This document shows, in pieces, positions 1-5,522 of a stretch of DNA of 5,928 nt. This DNA is from Gorillibacterium sp. Lineage in GTDB: Bacteria > Bacillota > Bacilli > Paenibacillales > NBRC-103111. Positions within the stretch are counted from its first letter, which is position 1; each line of letters starts with the position of its first letter. Location of the stretch: assembly GCA_014380705.1 (NCBI GenBank), contig JACMJI010000389.1:1-5928 (forward strand). Reading direction: 5' to 3'. Both the position numbers and the translations under genes were made by a program. The notes below the pieces were generated by a model that searched no databases, was not told the origin of the DNA, and saw only the letters and a program-made list of their open reading frames with translations.

Positions 1-205
1 CACTGCCAAAAAAACCCTGAAAGATGTCATACTCCTGAAAAGCCATCAAAACTCCCCACATCGGAACATAGTTGAATAAGAGAATGAAAAGGATCGCGGG
101 AATGACCATCAACTGCAGGTCCCATTGTTTCAAAAAACGAAGCCCATAGCTTTTCTGCTTCCTTATGCTGCTTATTGGGATTGATTTATTGGTGGGTAGT
201 TGCAT
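1..205 (-). CDS. LplB-like sugar ABC transporter permease, N-terminus (partial)
   Basis: This is the first 68 residues of a binding-protein-dependent ABC transporter permease; the rest lies beyond the left edge. The start is the ATG read on the minus strand at 205-203, preceded by an AGAGGTG ribosome binding site at 217-223. The protein begins with a short basic cytoplasmic segment (about residues 1-30, rich in K/R). A first membrane helix follows (about 31-52, LQLMVIPAILFILLFNYVP), then the stretch MWGVLMAFQEYDIFQGFF at about 49-66. That stretch is very characteristic of the LplB/YtcP-type permeases that import oligosaccharides in Paenibacillus and Bacillus. The partner permease, the solute-binding protein and the exact sugar cannot be seen. 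Family assignment is strong from the N-terminal signature; substrate is unknown. Confidence 0.85.
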   Translation of the reverse strand, partial: MQLPTNKSIPISSIRKQKSYGLRFLKQWDLQLMVIPAILFILLFNYVPMWGVLMAFQEYDIFQGFFGS

Positions 206-216
206 TACAAGTAAGT

Positions 217-224
217 CACCTCTT
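217..224 (-). promoter_or_regulatory. Ribosome binding site of the LplB-like permease
   Basis: The minus strand reads AAGAGGTG here, eleven bases upstream of the ATG at 205. It supports this start for the truncated permease. A TTG just upstream of the ATG is followed directly by a stop, so no longer form is possible from it. Confidence 0.7.
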
Positions 225-314
225 TTCTCTGTTGTATTCCTATCTTAGAACATTCTTCCCGGCTCCTCTACGATTGCATTCATCGAAAACATACCAATAT
301 GAGCGGAAATGGAT

Positions 315-343
315 TTTATATTGCAAGGATAAACGCCTGTTTA
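315..343 (-). promoter_or_regulatory. Candidate sigma-A promoter for the LplB-like permease
   Basis: On the minus strand TAAACA (343-338) is followed after 17 bases by TATAAA (320-315). The -10 matches 5 of 6 and the -35 matches 4 of 6 consensus bases. Transcription would start near 308 and give a leader of about 100 bases. No catabolite-response (cre) palindrome was recognised in the leader. The call rests on pattern match only. Confidence 0.35.
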
Positions 344-359
344 TGCACAGAAAACAACA

Positions 360-407
360 GCCAGGCTGCCCAAAAACTAACAGTCAGGTGCCAGGCTGCC
401 CAAAAAC
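360..407. repeat. 18-bp direct repeat, two copies 30 bp apart
   Basis: GCCAGGCTGCCCAAAAAC occurs exactly at 360-377 and again at 390-407. The second copy is also the left end of the inverted-repeat element at 393-556, so the first copy may be an extra or older end of that element. Confidence 0.8.
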
Positions 408-556
408 CATGGACGTTACAGATTTGTATGTTGGCTTCGGGCACTCTTGAAATGGCATCCTCTGATTAGACGAAGGAAAGGATGCCATTTCAAAGGCGCC
501 ACGTAAACTCTACGCTTGGGCACACAAATCCTCCACTTTTGGTTTTTGGGCTGCCT
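393..556. repeat. 164-bp nested inverted-repeat element, MITE-like
   Basis: The outer ends AGGCTGCCCAAAAACCA (393-409) and its reverse complement at 540-556 pair over 17 bp with one mismatch. Further in, a pair of related GATTTGTATG/GATTTGTGTG blocks lies at 421-430 and in the region 520-530 on the opposite strand. At the core TTGAAATGGCATCC (447-460) pairs perfectly with 480-493 around a 19-base loop. The arms between these blocks differ in length, so the element is an imperfect, layered palindrome. It codes for nothing, and no clear target-site duplication flanks it. The ends loosely resemble the GGGCTGTCCCAAAA-type termini known from some IS elements, which suggests a non-autonomous transposon relic. 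A structured RNA is the main alternative. Confidence 0.5.
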
Positions 557-622
557 TAAATATTATTACCGATGCGGAATCCGAATGAACCCTATTTGAT
601 CGTTAGACATTCCGATGCAGCA

Positions 623-656
623 AAAAAGAGAAGCTATATAGTAAGCTTCTCTTTTT
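623..656 (-). terminator. Intrinsic terminator of the LpdD-like gene
   Basis: AAAAAGAGAAGCT (623-635) pairs perfectly with AGCTTCTCTTTTT (644-656) around an 8-base loop. It begins 10 bases beyond the minus-strand stop codon at 666. Because the stem is flanked by A and T runs, it could work in both directions, but only the minus strand has a gene feeding into it. Confidence 0.8.
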
Positions 657-665
657 GGAAGGTAA

Positions 666-1022
666 TCATTCACTCAGGTCACTCTGATGCAAGCGATCAA
701 GCAGCTTATCCATTTCTTCACGAACGGTCTGAACGGCTAAATCAATGTCGCTGCGAGATGCTTTGTCCAGATGAATCCCCATAACAACGGTAACGGTTGT
801 ATTTAGCCGGGAACAAGCTAAGCCGGCAAATTCGAGTGCGAGTCGGTCTTCTCTGTGGCCGGGAACGACGGCAAGCTCCGTATGCACTTTACCTTCTACA
901 GAGTAGGCCGTAGCTGTTGCCCCGATATGGGCTTCTCCTCCCGAGACGAGAAACAAATAGTCTTTACCCATCCGTTCTAAACGAATCTCAATATTAAACG
1001 GCGATTTCTCAGTTTGACTCAT
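666..1022 (-). CDS. LpdD-like (prenylated-flavin chaperone-like) small domain protein
   Basis: This codes for a 118-residue soluble protein without signal peptide or membrane helix. Its pattern fits the small single-domain family related to LpdD, the small subunit associated with gallate decarboxylase and thought to help prenylated-FMN loading. The marks are GGEAHIG (residues 28-34), PGHRED (54-59) and GIHLDKAS (82-89), followed by an amphipathic C-terminal helix. Distant members share GG-x-HIG, PGHK/R-x-D and GIH-x-D. No decarboxylase (UbiD) or UbiX flavin prenyltransferase gene is visible nearby, so the role here is open and the flavin link is inference from the family. The start is supported by GGAGG (1030-1034) seven bases upstream. 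The gene has its own promoter and terminator and therefore seems monocistronic. Confidence 0.7.
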   Translation of the reverse strand: MSQTEKSPFNIEIRLERMGKDYLFLVSGGEAHIGATATAYSVEGKVHTELAVVPGHREDRLALEFAGLACSRLNTTVTVVMGIHLDKASRSDIDLAVQTVREEMDKLLDRLHQSDLSE

Positions 1023-1080
1023 TTCGGTTCCTCCATTCCCAACCTGTTATCTGTTAGCATCTAAAGGATGCCTTAAGATT

Positions 1081-1109
1081 ATTGTATGCGGATTCAACTA
1101 AAACTTCAA
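1081..1109 (-). promoter_or_regulatory. Sigma-A promoter of the LpdD-like gene
   Basis: On the minus strand TTGAAG (1109-1104) and TACAAT (1086-1081) are separated by exactly 17 bases, matching 4 of 6 and 5 of 6 consensus bases. Transcription would begin near 1074, about 50 bases upstream of the ATG. It points away from the ECF-type promoter on the other strand. Confidence 0.6.
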
Positions 1110-1133
1110 TTCCATCTCGACGAACATTCAGCC

Positions 1134-1164
1134 TGCAACATTTTTCGGGAAAGTCTCGTCTATA
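1134..1164 (+). promoter_or_regulatory. ECF-sigma-type promoter of the SLH/PrcB gene
   Basis: TGCAAC (1134-1139) followed by a T-run, then 17 bases on CGTCTATA (1157-1164), fits the AAC ... CGTC layout of ECF (extracytoplasmic function) sigma promoters such as those of SigM/SigV/SigW in Bacillales. No sigma-A pair of similar quality was found between 1110 and 1205. Transcription would start about 35 bases before the ATG. This suggests the secreted protein responds to cell-envelope stress. The responsible sigma factor is not in the window. Confidence 0.5.
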
Positions 1165-1191
1165 AAGACACAAGCAAGGCTAAACTTAAGA

Positions 1192-1199
1192 AGAGGTGA
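1192..1199 (+). promoter_or_regulatory. Ribosome binding site of the SLH/PrcB gene
   Basis: AGAGGTGA lies six bases before the ATG at 1206 and fixes that start codon. The resulting protein begins directly with a signal peptide. Confidence 0.75.
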
Positions 1200-1205
1200 A
1201 TCATC

Positions 1206-2174
1206 ATGAAAAGAAAATCAATGTTAATCTTATTGCTAACTTCAATGCTTGTCCTTGCATTTGGGTCATCGGTTTGGGGATTCTCCGATTCCAGTAGACA
1301 TCAGAACAATGACAAAATTAATGCATTGCAGGAATCCGGCGTTCTATTCGGAGAGCCTGGGGGCAAATTTAATGCGGAAGGTAAGCTTACTTATGCCGCT
1401 GGTGTCTCGATGATCGTTAAGGGGCTTAATCTTAATCTAGACAACATCCGGTTCATCAAAGCTCCGATGGCTTCTGATTACTTTACTTATGTGAAAGACA
1501 ATGCTTGGTATTCTGAAGCATTCATTATCGCACAAGTTAAAGGCTTGGAGCTTCCTCGTGATGTTAAACCCGGTGAGGCTATGACCCGTGAGGCGTTCGC
1601 TCACTATCTTTTTAGAGCAATCGAAGCGAACGGTCCGCATGCCTATATCATGCTCTTCACTGAAATTAAGGATGAAGCGAGTATTAACCCCGCTTTTTCC
1701 GGCAGCATCCAGAACCTCCTTCATTCTAACGTTATAGAACTAGATGCTAATCAATATTTTGCTCCTAAAGCCAAAATTTCTCGCGGCGTTGCAGCAGACT
1801 GGTTATATAACGCAATACAATTTGTTAAGAACACACCTATCCCCGATCAAGGAATGGATAACCCATTAATGGATACAACAATCACCAGCCAAGCGGTTAA
1901 CCCAGACGTTAATAAAGTTACGATTACGGCTCAAGCCCCACATCCGGGCTATGGGTTCCGTGTTGATAAGGTTATTTATGCGAATGGTCAAGCGGTGATC
2001 TACCTGGAGACCATTCTTCCTGACCCAGATAAAATGTACATTCAAGTGATTACAGAGATCAAAGTCGTCACTTACATTGGCTCGGAGTTTAAGCCCGTTC
2101 TTGCGGACACCACGAGTGTAGTTCCATTTCCTGAAGTTACCAGCATGCCCACTACTGGCCCTGCCACTAAGTAA
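1206..2174 (+). CDS. Secreted S-layer-homology protein with PrcB-like C-terminal domain
   Basis: This is a 322-residue exported protein. Residues 1-25 are a signal peptide (MKRK, then a hydrophobic core, likely cleaved after SSVWG). Residues of about 34-208 form three weak S-layer homology repeats, around 34-81, 86-142 and 150-208; the last carries the typical FAPKAKISRGVAADWLYNAI stretch. SLH domains usually bind pyruvylated cell-wall polymers. Residues of about 238-300 (TAQAPHPGYGFRVDKV, PDPDKMYIQVIT) resemble the C-terminal domain of PrcB, a protein of the Treponema denticola protease complex. A short Pro/Thr-rich tail follows. There is no cysteine and no LPXTG sorting signal. The inferred role is a wall-associated partner or regulator of an extracellular protease. 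No protease gene is adjacent. The domain order is clear; the function is inference. Confidence 0.8.
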   Translation: MKRKSMLILLLTSMLVLAFGSSVWGFSDSSRHQNNDKINALQESGVLFGEPGGKFNAEGKLTYAAGVSMIVKGLNLNLDNIRFIKAPMASDYFTYVKDNAWYSEAFIIAQVKGLELPRDVKPGEAMTREAFAHYLFRAIEANGPHAYIMLFTEIKDEASINPAFSGSIQNLLHSNVIELDANQYFAPKAKISRGVAADWLYNAIQFVKNTPIPDQGMDNPLMDTTITSQAVNPDVNKVTITAQAPHPGYGFRVDKVIYANGQAVIYLETILPDPDKMYIQVITEIKVVTYIGSEFKPVLADTTSVVPFPEVTSMPTTGPATK

Positions 2175-2244
2175 GCATCATCCTGAAGAACCAGATAAAC
2201 ATCTTTAAGATTTATCCATTCGGATATAGAAATAATAGAAGACC

Positions 2245-2278
2245 AGGGGCGCTTCTCTCTAGTGAGAGAGGCGCCTCT
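2245..2278 (+). terminator. Probable terminator after the SLH/PrcB gene
   Basis: A 15-bp stem (2245-2259 with 2264-2278, two G-U pairs) closes a TAGT loop about 70 bases beyond the stop codon. The stem is GC-rich (GGGGCGC/GCGCCTCT). The tail is AATTATAA, not a clean U-run, so termination may be partial. Confidence 0.55.
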
Positions 2279-2303
2279 AATTATAAACACCCATTGTCAA
2301 TTC

Positions 2304-2332
2304 TAGTCATGCGAATGACTATCTTAAGTCAT
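2304..2332. repeat. Three alternating AGTCAT motifs, GNRA-loop hairpin
   Basis: TAGTCAT (2304-2310), ATGACTA (2315-2321) and AGTCAT (2327-2332) alternate in orientation. The first two can form a 7-bp hairpin with a GCGA tetraloop, and the second and third a 6-bp hairpin. The function is unknown and the motifs are short enough to be chance. Confidence 0.35.
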
Positions 2333-2502
2333 AGCTGAAGCCTAGTCTTCTGCCTTTATTCACTCTTTTCAAGAATTCGTTTGATGCTTACTTAATTCAT
2401 TCGTTTTTCCATCAAATTATCCTGCTCGGGCATTATTTAGTGAAATATGTTTTAATAGAGCTATGTCTGTATAAAAATTTCAAGTAAAAGGGGCTGACTT
2501 TG

Positions 2503-2907
2503 GTGAACATTTCCTCGTTTTTATTGCCCAAGGAGCAGGTTGCTTTCATTGCCTCCTCTATATCTATGCTTGAAGCAGCGGAACATTTGGAGCACCACCA
2601 CTATACAGCTATCCCCATTATTGACCACAAAGGCAAATATGTCGGCACCCTGTCGGAGGGCGACCTATTGTGGAAAATAAAGCACACCCCAGGGCTTACC
2701 TTCGAGAATATGCAGGGTGTACTTTTAAGCGAAGTCCAGTTGCGATTTCATCATGAATGCGTTTCGATCAATGCCCATATGGAAGATATGCTAACTCTGG
2801 CAGCGGATCAGAATTTTGTTCCCGTCACCGATGATGACGGAATTTTCATTGGCATTATTCGTAGAAAAGATATTATTGAATATTACACCAGGAATATAAT
2901 GGATTAA
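2503..2907 (+). CDS. Two-CBS-domain protein, putative nucleotide sensor
   Basis: This codes for a 134-residue cytosolic protein made almost entirely of two CBS domains, at about residues 8-62 and 75-130. The first carries YTAIPIIDHKGKYVGTLSEGD (about 34-54) and the second NFVPVTDDDGIFIGIIRRKD (about 104-123). This is the usual pattern in which a Bateman pair binds an adenine nucleotide. The layout resembles B. subtilis YkuL/CbpB, which binds c-di-AMP, but ligand specificity cannot be read here. There is no enzymatic or transport domain, so it probably acts by contact with another protein. The start is uncertain: TTG at 2500 and GTG at 2503 both follow AAAGGGG (2487-2493). GTG is chosen because it gives the N-terminus (M/V-N-I) that I recall for relatives. 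Confidence 0.8.
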   Translation: MNISSFLLPKEQVAFIASSISMLEAAEHLEHHHYTAIPIIDHKGKYVGTLSEGDLLWKIKHTPGLTFENMQGVLLSEVQLRFHHECVSINAHMEDMLTLAADQNFVPVTDDDGIFIGIIRRKDIIEYYTRNIMD

Positions 2908-2973
2908 TAAATGCATAATGAGGATATCTTTGGTAAAACATAACAGAGGGGTTGTGGACCTACTATTCAAATC

Positions 2974-2982
2974 AGAGGTGAT
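2974..2982 (+). promoter_or_regulatory. Ribosome binding site that sets the acidic mini-protein start
   Basis: AGAGGTGAT lies four to five bases before the ATG at 2987 and is the only good ribosome binding site in this reading frame. The frame is open further upstream, to about 2918, but without such a signal. The 48-residue form is therefore preferred. Confidence 0.7.
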
Positions 2983-2986
2983 AACA

Positions 2987-3133
2987 ATGGATCGCACATA
3001 CGACGAGCGGGAAATCGCTCCTGGATTGAACACTGAAGATGAACTCGATGAAGAAGCCACCGAAGAAGAGGTGGAAGAGGGCGACTCTACTTCCGTAACC
3101 CGCCTCTATATTGATCGTACGCCACGAGATTAA
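2987..3133 (+). CDS. Small acidic protein of unknown function, 48 residues
   Basis: I do not recognise a family. The predicted protein has 18 acidic and 5 basic residues, with an acidic run between about residues 17 and 33 (EDELDEEATEEEVEEGD). It then ends in a less charged tail, TSVTRLYIDRTPRD. There is no signal peptide, cysteine or membrane helix. It starts 79 bases after the CBS gene with no terminator between them, so the two may be co-transcribed, and a strong terminator follows. The very good ribosome binding site and the terminator argue that this is a real gene although short. It may be a disordered protein that masks or binds a basic partner, but that is speculation. Confidence 0.65.
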   Translation: MDRTYDEREIAPGLNTEDELDEEATEEEVEEGDSTSVTRLYIDRTPRD

Positions 3134-3159
3134 GATTTCCCTTGCCAACTAAAATAACA

Positions 3160-3207
3160 GCGAAGAAAGAAAACTGTTGAGTAATCAACAGTTTTCTTTT
3201 ATTTCGC
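3160..3207 (+). terminator. Strong intrinsic terminator after the CBS/acidic-protein unit
   Basis: AAAGAAAACTGTTGA (3166-3180) pairs perfectly with 3185-3199 around a GTAA loop, and an outer GCGAA/TTCGC pair (3160-3164 with 3203-3207) extends the stem. The T-rich right arm supplies the U-run. The mirrored A-run means it could also stop leftward transcripts. Confidence 0.85.
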
Positions 3208-3293
3208 CTTCGCTTTTCGATTCGTTCCATGCTACACAGAATGTTTTTGTCGTACGAGCCCTCTCTCTTTCATAACATATAGAAATGTTACTT

Positions 3294-3300
3294 GGAGGGG
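3294..3300 (+). promoter_or_regulatory. Ribosome binding site of the LysE-family gene
   Basis: GGAGGGG lies eight bases before the ATG at 3309. An in-frame ATG at 3285 would place this site inside the coding region and has no ribosome binding site of its own, so 3309 is the start. Confidence 0.8.
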
Positions 3301-3308
3301 TTCTTCTT

Positions 3309-3935
3309 ATGAATGTGCTTTTTAGTCATTTTCTACTTGGGCTTTCACTTGCCGCCCCGATTGGTCCAATTAATGCAGCACAGATGGATCACGGGATACG
3401 CAAAGGGTTTCTGCATGCCTGGTTGGTCGGTGTCGGCGCAATTATGGCCGATGGTATCTTTATGCTGCTGGTTTATTTCGGAGTCGTTCATTTTCTCAGC
3501 ATTCCGTTTATGAAAACCTTCCTTTGGTTGTTCGGTTTCTTTATCCTAACTTATATTGGGGTAGAGAGCTTAATCCACGTTGGCAAACAGGATTTCCAAA
3601 CCCGAAGCGGCGAAGGATCCTATTTTAAATCGTTCAGTGCGGGTTTCCTGATGTCCATATCCAACCCCATGTCGATCTTATTCTGGCTTGGCATTTACGG
3701 ATCTGTGCTGGCTGATATGATTGCCAAATATGACGCTCACGGCGTGCTCCTCTACACAACAGCGATTATGAGCGGGATTATGCTGTGGGACGTTCTTATG
3801 GCTTTAGTTGCCAGCGCTTTTCGCCGTCTGCTCACAAACCGGTTGCTCATGGCGATATCGGTCATTTCCGGATTATCCCTTATTGGATTCGGAATTTATT
3901 TTGGTTTTGAAGCCTACCGCGCCTTGTTCGGGTAA
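3309..3935 (+). CDS. LysE/RhtB-family amino acid exporter
   Basis: This codes for a 208-residue inner-membrane protein, the normal length for the LysE/RhtB family, whose members export amino acids or related small metabolites. About six hydrophobic segments are visible, roughly residues 5-25, 37-62, 68-90, 110-135, 147-170 and 180-204. The first holds the family mark APIGPINAAQM (about 16-26). The second half opens with GFLMSISNPMSILFWLG (about 112-128), corresponding to the conserved N/S-NP-ilfW stretch. The substrate cannot be told from sequence. A strong terminator separates it from the genes on its left, so it should have its own promoter, though none was convincing between 3208 and 3284. 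It is convergent with the amino acid permease, stop codons five bases apart. Confidence 0.88.
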   Translation: MNVLFSHFLLGLSLAAPIGPINAAQMDHGIRKGFLHAWLVGVGAIMADGIFMLLVYFGVVHFLSIPFMKTFLWLFGFFILTYIGVESLIHVGKQDFQTRSGEGSYFKSFSAGFLMSISNPMSILFWLGIYGSVLADMIAKYDAHGVLLYTTAIMSGIMLWDVLMALVASAFRRLLTNRLLMAISVISGLSLIGFGIYFGFEAYRALFG

Positions 3936-3940
3936 GTGGT

Positions 3941-5386
3941 TCACTCTGGACTTGGTTCTGTTTGAGCACGTTTCCAGATCCGCCTCATGATCAGCGTGAC
4001 CGAGCCGATCACCGCGATAAAACCTAGACTGATAAAAAACCCGGGACGGCTGGTGTGATGAAATAAAGTTCCTGTTACCGCTAAAGTAATCAAGCCAATA
4101 CCAATAAACTGCTTAGACCTGCCCCAGCCTTTAAGCTTAAGCAGACGCCCTGACGTTACCAGAATAAAAGCCCAGTTATAAAGCAGCATCAACCCTGCCG
4201 CCGTTGTTATATACTCATACACTTTTTCAGGCAAAAGCAGTGAGAATACAACCGACGCCGTTAACCCTAAAGTCGTTAGCCCAATAGCAAATAGTGGTTT
4301 TTTGTCCTTCGACTTCTTCTTGCGTTTATCCTTGGCAAAAATAGGCGGAGCGTCGCCATCCTTCGCTAATATCACGATCATCGTTGTTACTGCGAAAATA
4401 GACGCAGTCATGGTTGAGAAACCGCCGATAATTAGCACAGCATTGAAGAGGTGGGGAACAAAAGGCAGTTTATAATCCGCTAGGGAAACGACAAGCGGGC
4501 TTTTCTTGGCCACATAGGACCCCCAAGGTTCAAGGATCAGCACAAACCCAATCGTTAAAACATAGATCGTTACAAGCAGCAGCAGCATGATTTTTCCAGC
4601 CCTTGGCGCTTCCGTTGGCTTGTTCAGGCGCATGGACATGAGACCCATGACTTCAAGTCCTCCATAGGCGTAAAAAGCGAAGATAAGCGCGGCCCATAGC
4701 CCAATAACTCCCCTAGGCAACCAGTCTTTCGGTAGAACTGGACCGTGTGCGGATGTCTTGAATACTCCGAATATTGCTAGTGCAGCTAACACCAGAAACA
4801 AGAAGATAGCGGCAATTTTCATGACTGCAAATAAGCTTTCCAGCCGCTCAAAGCTTTTTGTTCCAATCATTACTATCAACAGCCCAAGCGTGCCATAGAT
4901 CGCCGCTAGACACCACATGGGTACCTGCGGGAACCAAAACCGCGTAAATAGGGATAAAGCCGTTAATTGGCTTCCCATGATAAGCAGCTCAGAAGACCAA
5001 TAGACCCATCCACTGCTAAACCCAGCCCAGCGACCGTAAGCCTTCTTCGCATAGGATCTGAATGAGCCTTCCATGGGGTCCTCCGCAGACATCCTTGCCA
5101 GCATGTCGAATACAAGATACGCTCCAAAAGCCGCCAGCACATAGGCACCAAGCACCGCGGGTCCACCAATCTGAATCGCAATATGCGAGCCTAGAAAAAA
5201 ACCAGTTCCGATCGTACAGGCAACGCCCAAAAGGGATAACTGCCACCATTTCAGCTTCTTTTCACTTTTGTCATCACCCTCATTGCCTTGTTCATTTTTC
5301 TGATTGCTATCCTTATTTTTTTTATTTTGATTATCTTGATTCCTCTGATTATTACTACTATTATTACCTTCATTACTTTTGTTCAT
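3941..5386 (-). CDS. APC-family amino acid permease with Asn-rich N-terminal tail
   Basis: This codes for a 481-residue transporter of the amino acid-polyamine-organocation superfamily, expected to import an amino acid by proton symport. About twelve hydrophobic helices are visible between residues 48 and 468. Helix 1 contains VACTIGTGFFLGSHIA and GGPAVLGAY (about 55-82), the substrate-binding glycine-rich signature. Helix 6 contains FAFYAYGGLEVMGL (about 236-249). The segment LKWWQLSLLG and YWSSELLIMGSQLTA recall B. subtilis YvbW-type permeases, tentatively linked to leucine. No T-box motif (GGTGG-ACCGCG) was found in the leader. Residues 1-40 are an unusual polar tail rich in N, K and Q (13 Asn in the first 37). 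No in-frame ATG follows until Met95, inside the membrane domain, so the tail appears real. A tandem AAAGGAGGAAGGAG stretch (5393-5406) precedes the ATG. Confidence 0.88.
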   Translation of the reverse strand: MNKSNEGNNSSNNQRNQDNQNKKNKDSNQKNEQGNEGDDKSEKKLKWWQLSLLGVACTIGTGFFLGSHIAIQIGGPAVLGAYVLAAFGAYLVFDMLARMSAEDPMEGSFRSYAKKAYGRWAGFSSGWVYWSSELLIMGSQLTALSLFTRFWFPQVPMWCLAAIYGTLGLLIVMIGTKSFERLESLFAVMKIAAIFLFLVLAALAIFGVFKTSAHGPVLPKDWLPRGVIGLWAALIFAFYAYGGLEVMGLMSMRLNKPTEAPRAGKIMLLLLVTIYVLTIGFVLILEPWGSYVAKKSPLVVSLADYKLPFVPHLFNAVLIIGGFSTMTASIFAVTTMIVILAKDGDAPPIFAKDKRKKKSKDKKPLFAIGLTTLGLTASVVFSLLLPEKVYEYITTAAGLMLLYNWAFILVTSGRLLKLKGWGRSKQFIGIGLITLAVTGTLFHHTSRPGFFISLGFIAVIGSVTLIMRRIWKRAQTEPSPE

Positions 5387-5392
5387 CTTCTT

Positions 5393-5406
5393 CTCCTTCC
5401 TCCTTT
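5393..5406 (-). promoter_or_regulatory. Double ribosome binding site of the amino acid permease
   Basis: The minus strand reads AAAGGAGGAAGGAG, giving two overlapping purine-rich sites. The nearer AAGGAG is six bases and the stronger AAAGGAGG twelve bases from the ATG at 5386. They support the long form of the protein with the Asn-rich tail. Confidence 0.7.
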
Positions 5407-5470
5407 CACCCTATTAAACATTCAATGATCCACTTGGGTTAGCTTCCCCGGTCTCCTTAGCGTTATACAG

Positions 5471-5507
5471 AAAAAACAAAAGCTCCTAGAGGCAAACCTC
5501 CGGAGCT
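5471..5507 (-). terminator. Intrinsic terminator facing the amino acid permease
   Basis: On the minus strand AGCTCC and AGG pair with CCT and GGAGCT around a TTTG loop (5481-5507), and TTTTGTTTTTT follows (5480-5471). The only T-run is on the minus strand, so it stops leftward transcripts coming from 5523 or beyond. It either ends the decayed reading frame on its right or acts as an attenuator in the permease leader. The first is simpler because no antiterminator was recognised. Confidence 0.7.
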
Positions 5508-5522
5508 GCAACGATAGTCTTC

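Larger units (their letters stand above)
206..665. other. 460-bp non-coding gap with repeats, hairpin element and terminator
   Basis: No supportable gene was found here. The two rightward open frames that touch the gap lack a ribosome binding site and run through the permease start or the terminator. The gap holds a probable leftward promoter (315-343), an 18-bp direct repeat (360-377 and 390-407), a nested inverted-repeat element (393-556) and a terminator (623-656) belonging to the minus-strand gene on its right. It looks like spacer DNA that received a small repeat element. Confidence 0.6.
2175..2502. other. Intergenic region before the CBS-domain gene
   Basis: This 328-bp gap is AT-rich and holds no supportable gene; the one leftward open frame over 2072-2290 lies mostly inside the SLH gene. 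It contains the hairpin at 2245-2278 and a small cluster of alternating AGTCAT/ATGACT motifs at 2305-2332. A TATAAA at 2470-2475 could be a -10 box for the CBS gene, but no convincing -35 partner lies at the right distance, so no promoter is called. Confidence 0.5.

Noticed and set aside
175..450. Rightward open frame of 91 codons
   Set aside because: It starts with a TTG without ribosome binding site inside the permease N-terminus and runs through the permease leader and the direct repeats.
447..493. Core hairpin as an intrinsic terminator
   Set aside because: The stem is perfect, but neither strand has a U-run after it and no gene ends next to it.
572..784. Rightward open frame of 70 codons
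   Set aside because: It has no ribosome binding site, passes through the terminator stem at 623-656 and overlaps the end of the better supported minus-strand gene.
1437..1724. Leftward open frame inside the SLH/PrcB gene
   Set aside because: It is a shadow of the coding strand with no start signals or family features.
2072..2290. Leftward open frame across the end of the SLH/PrcB gene
   Set aside because: It begins inside the terminator region and mirrors the coding strand; no ribosome binding site.
2449..2475. SigB-like promoter (GTTTTA ... GTAT) before the CBS gene
   Set aside because: The spacing is about 12 bases, shorter than usual, and the -10 lacks the GGG; TATAAA likewise has no -35 partner.
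2918..2986. Longer start for the acidic protein
   Set aside because: The upstream ATG lacks a ribosome binding site, while 2987 has AGAGGTGAT at good distance; the extra residues differ in character from the rest.
5062..5442. Rightward open frame of 126 codons opposite the permease
   Set aside because: It is a shadow of the permease; its Tyr/Ser/His-rich end is just the reverse of the Asn-rich low-complexity tail.
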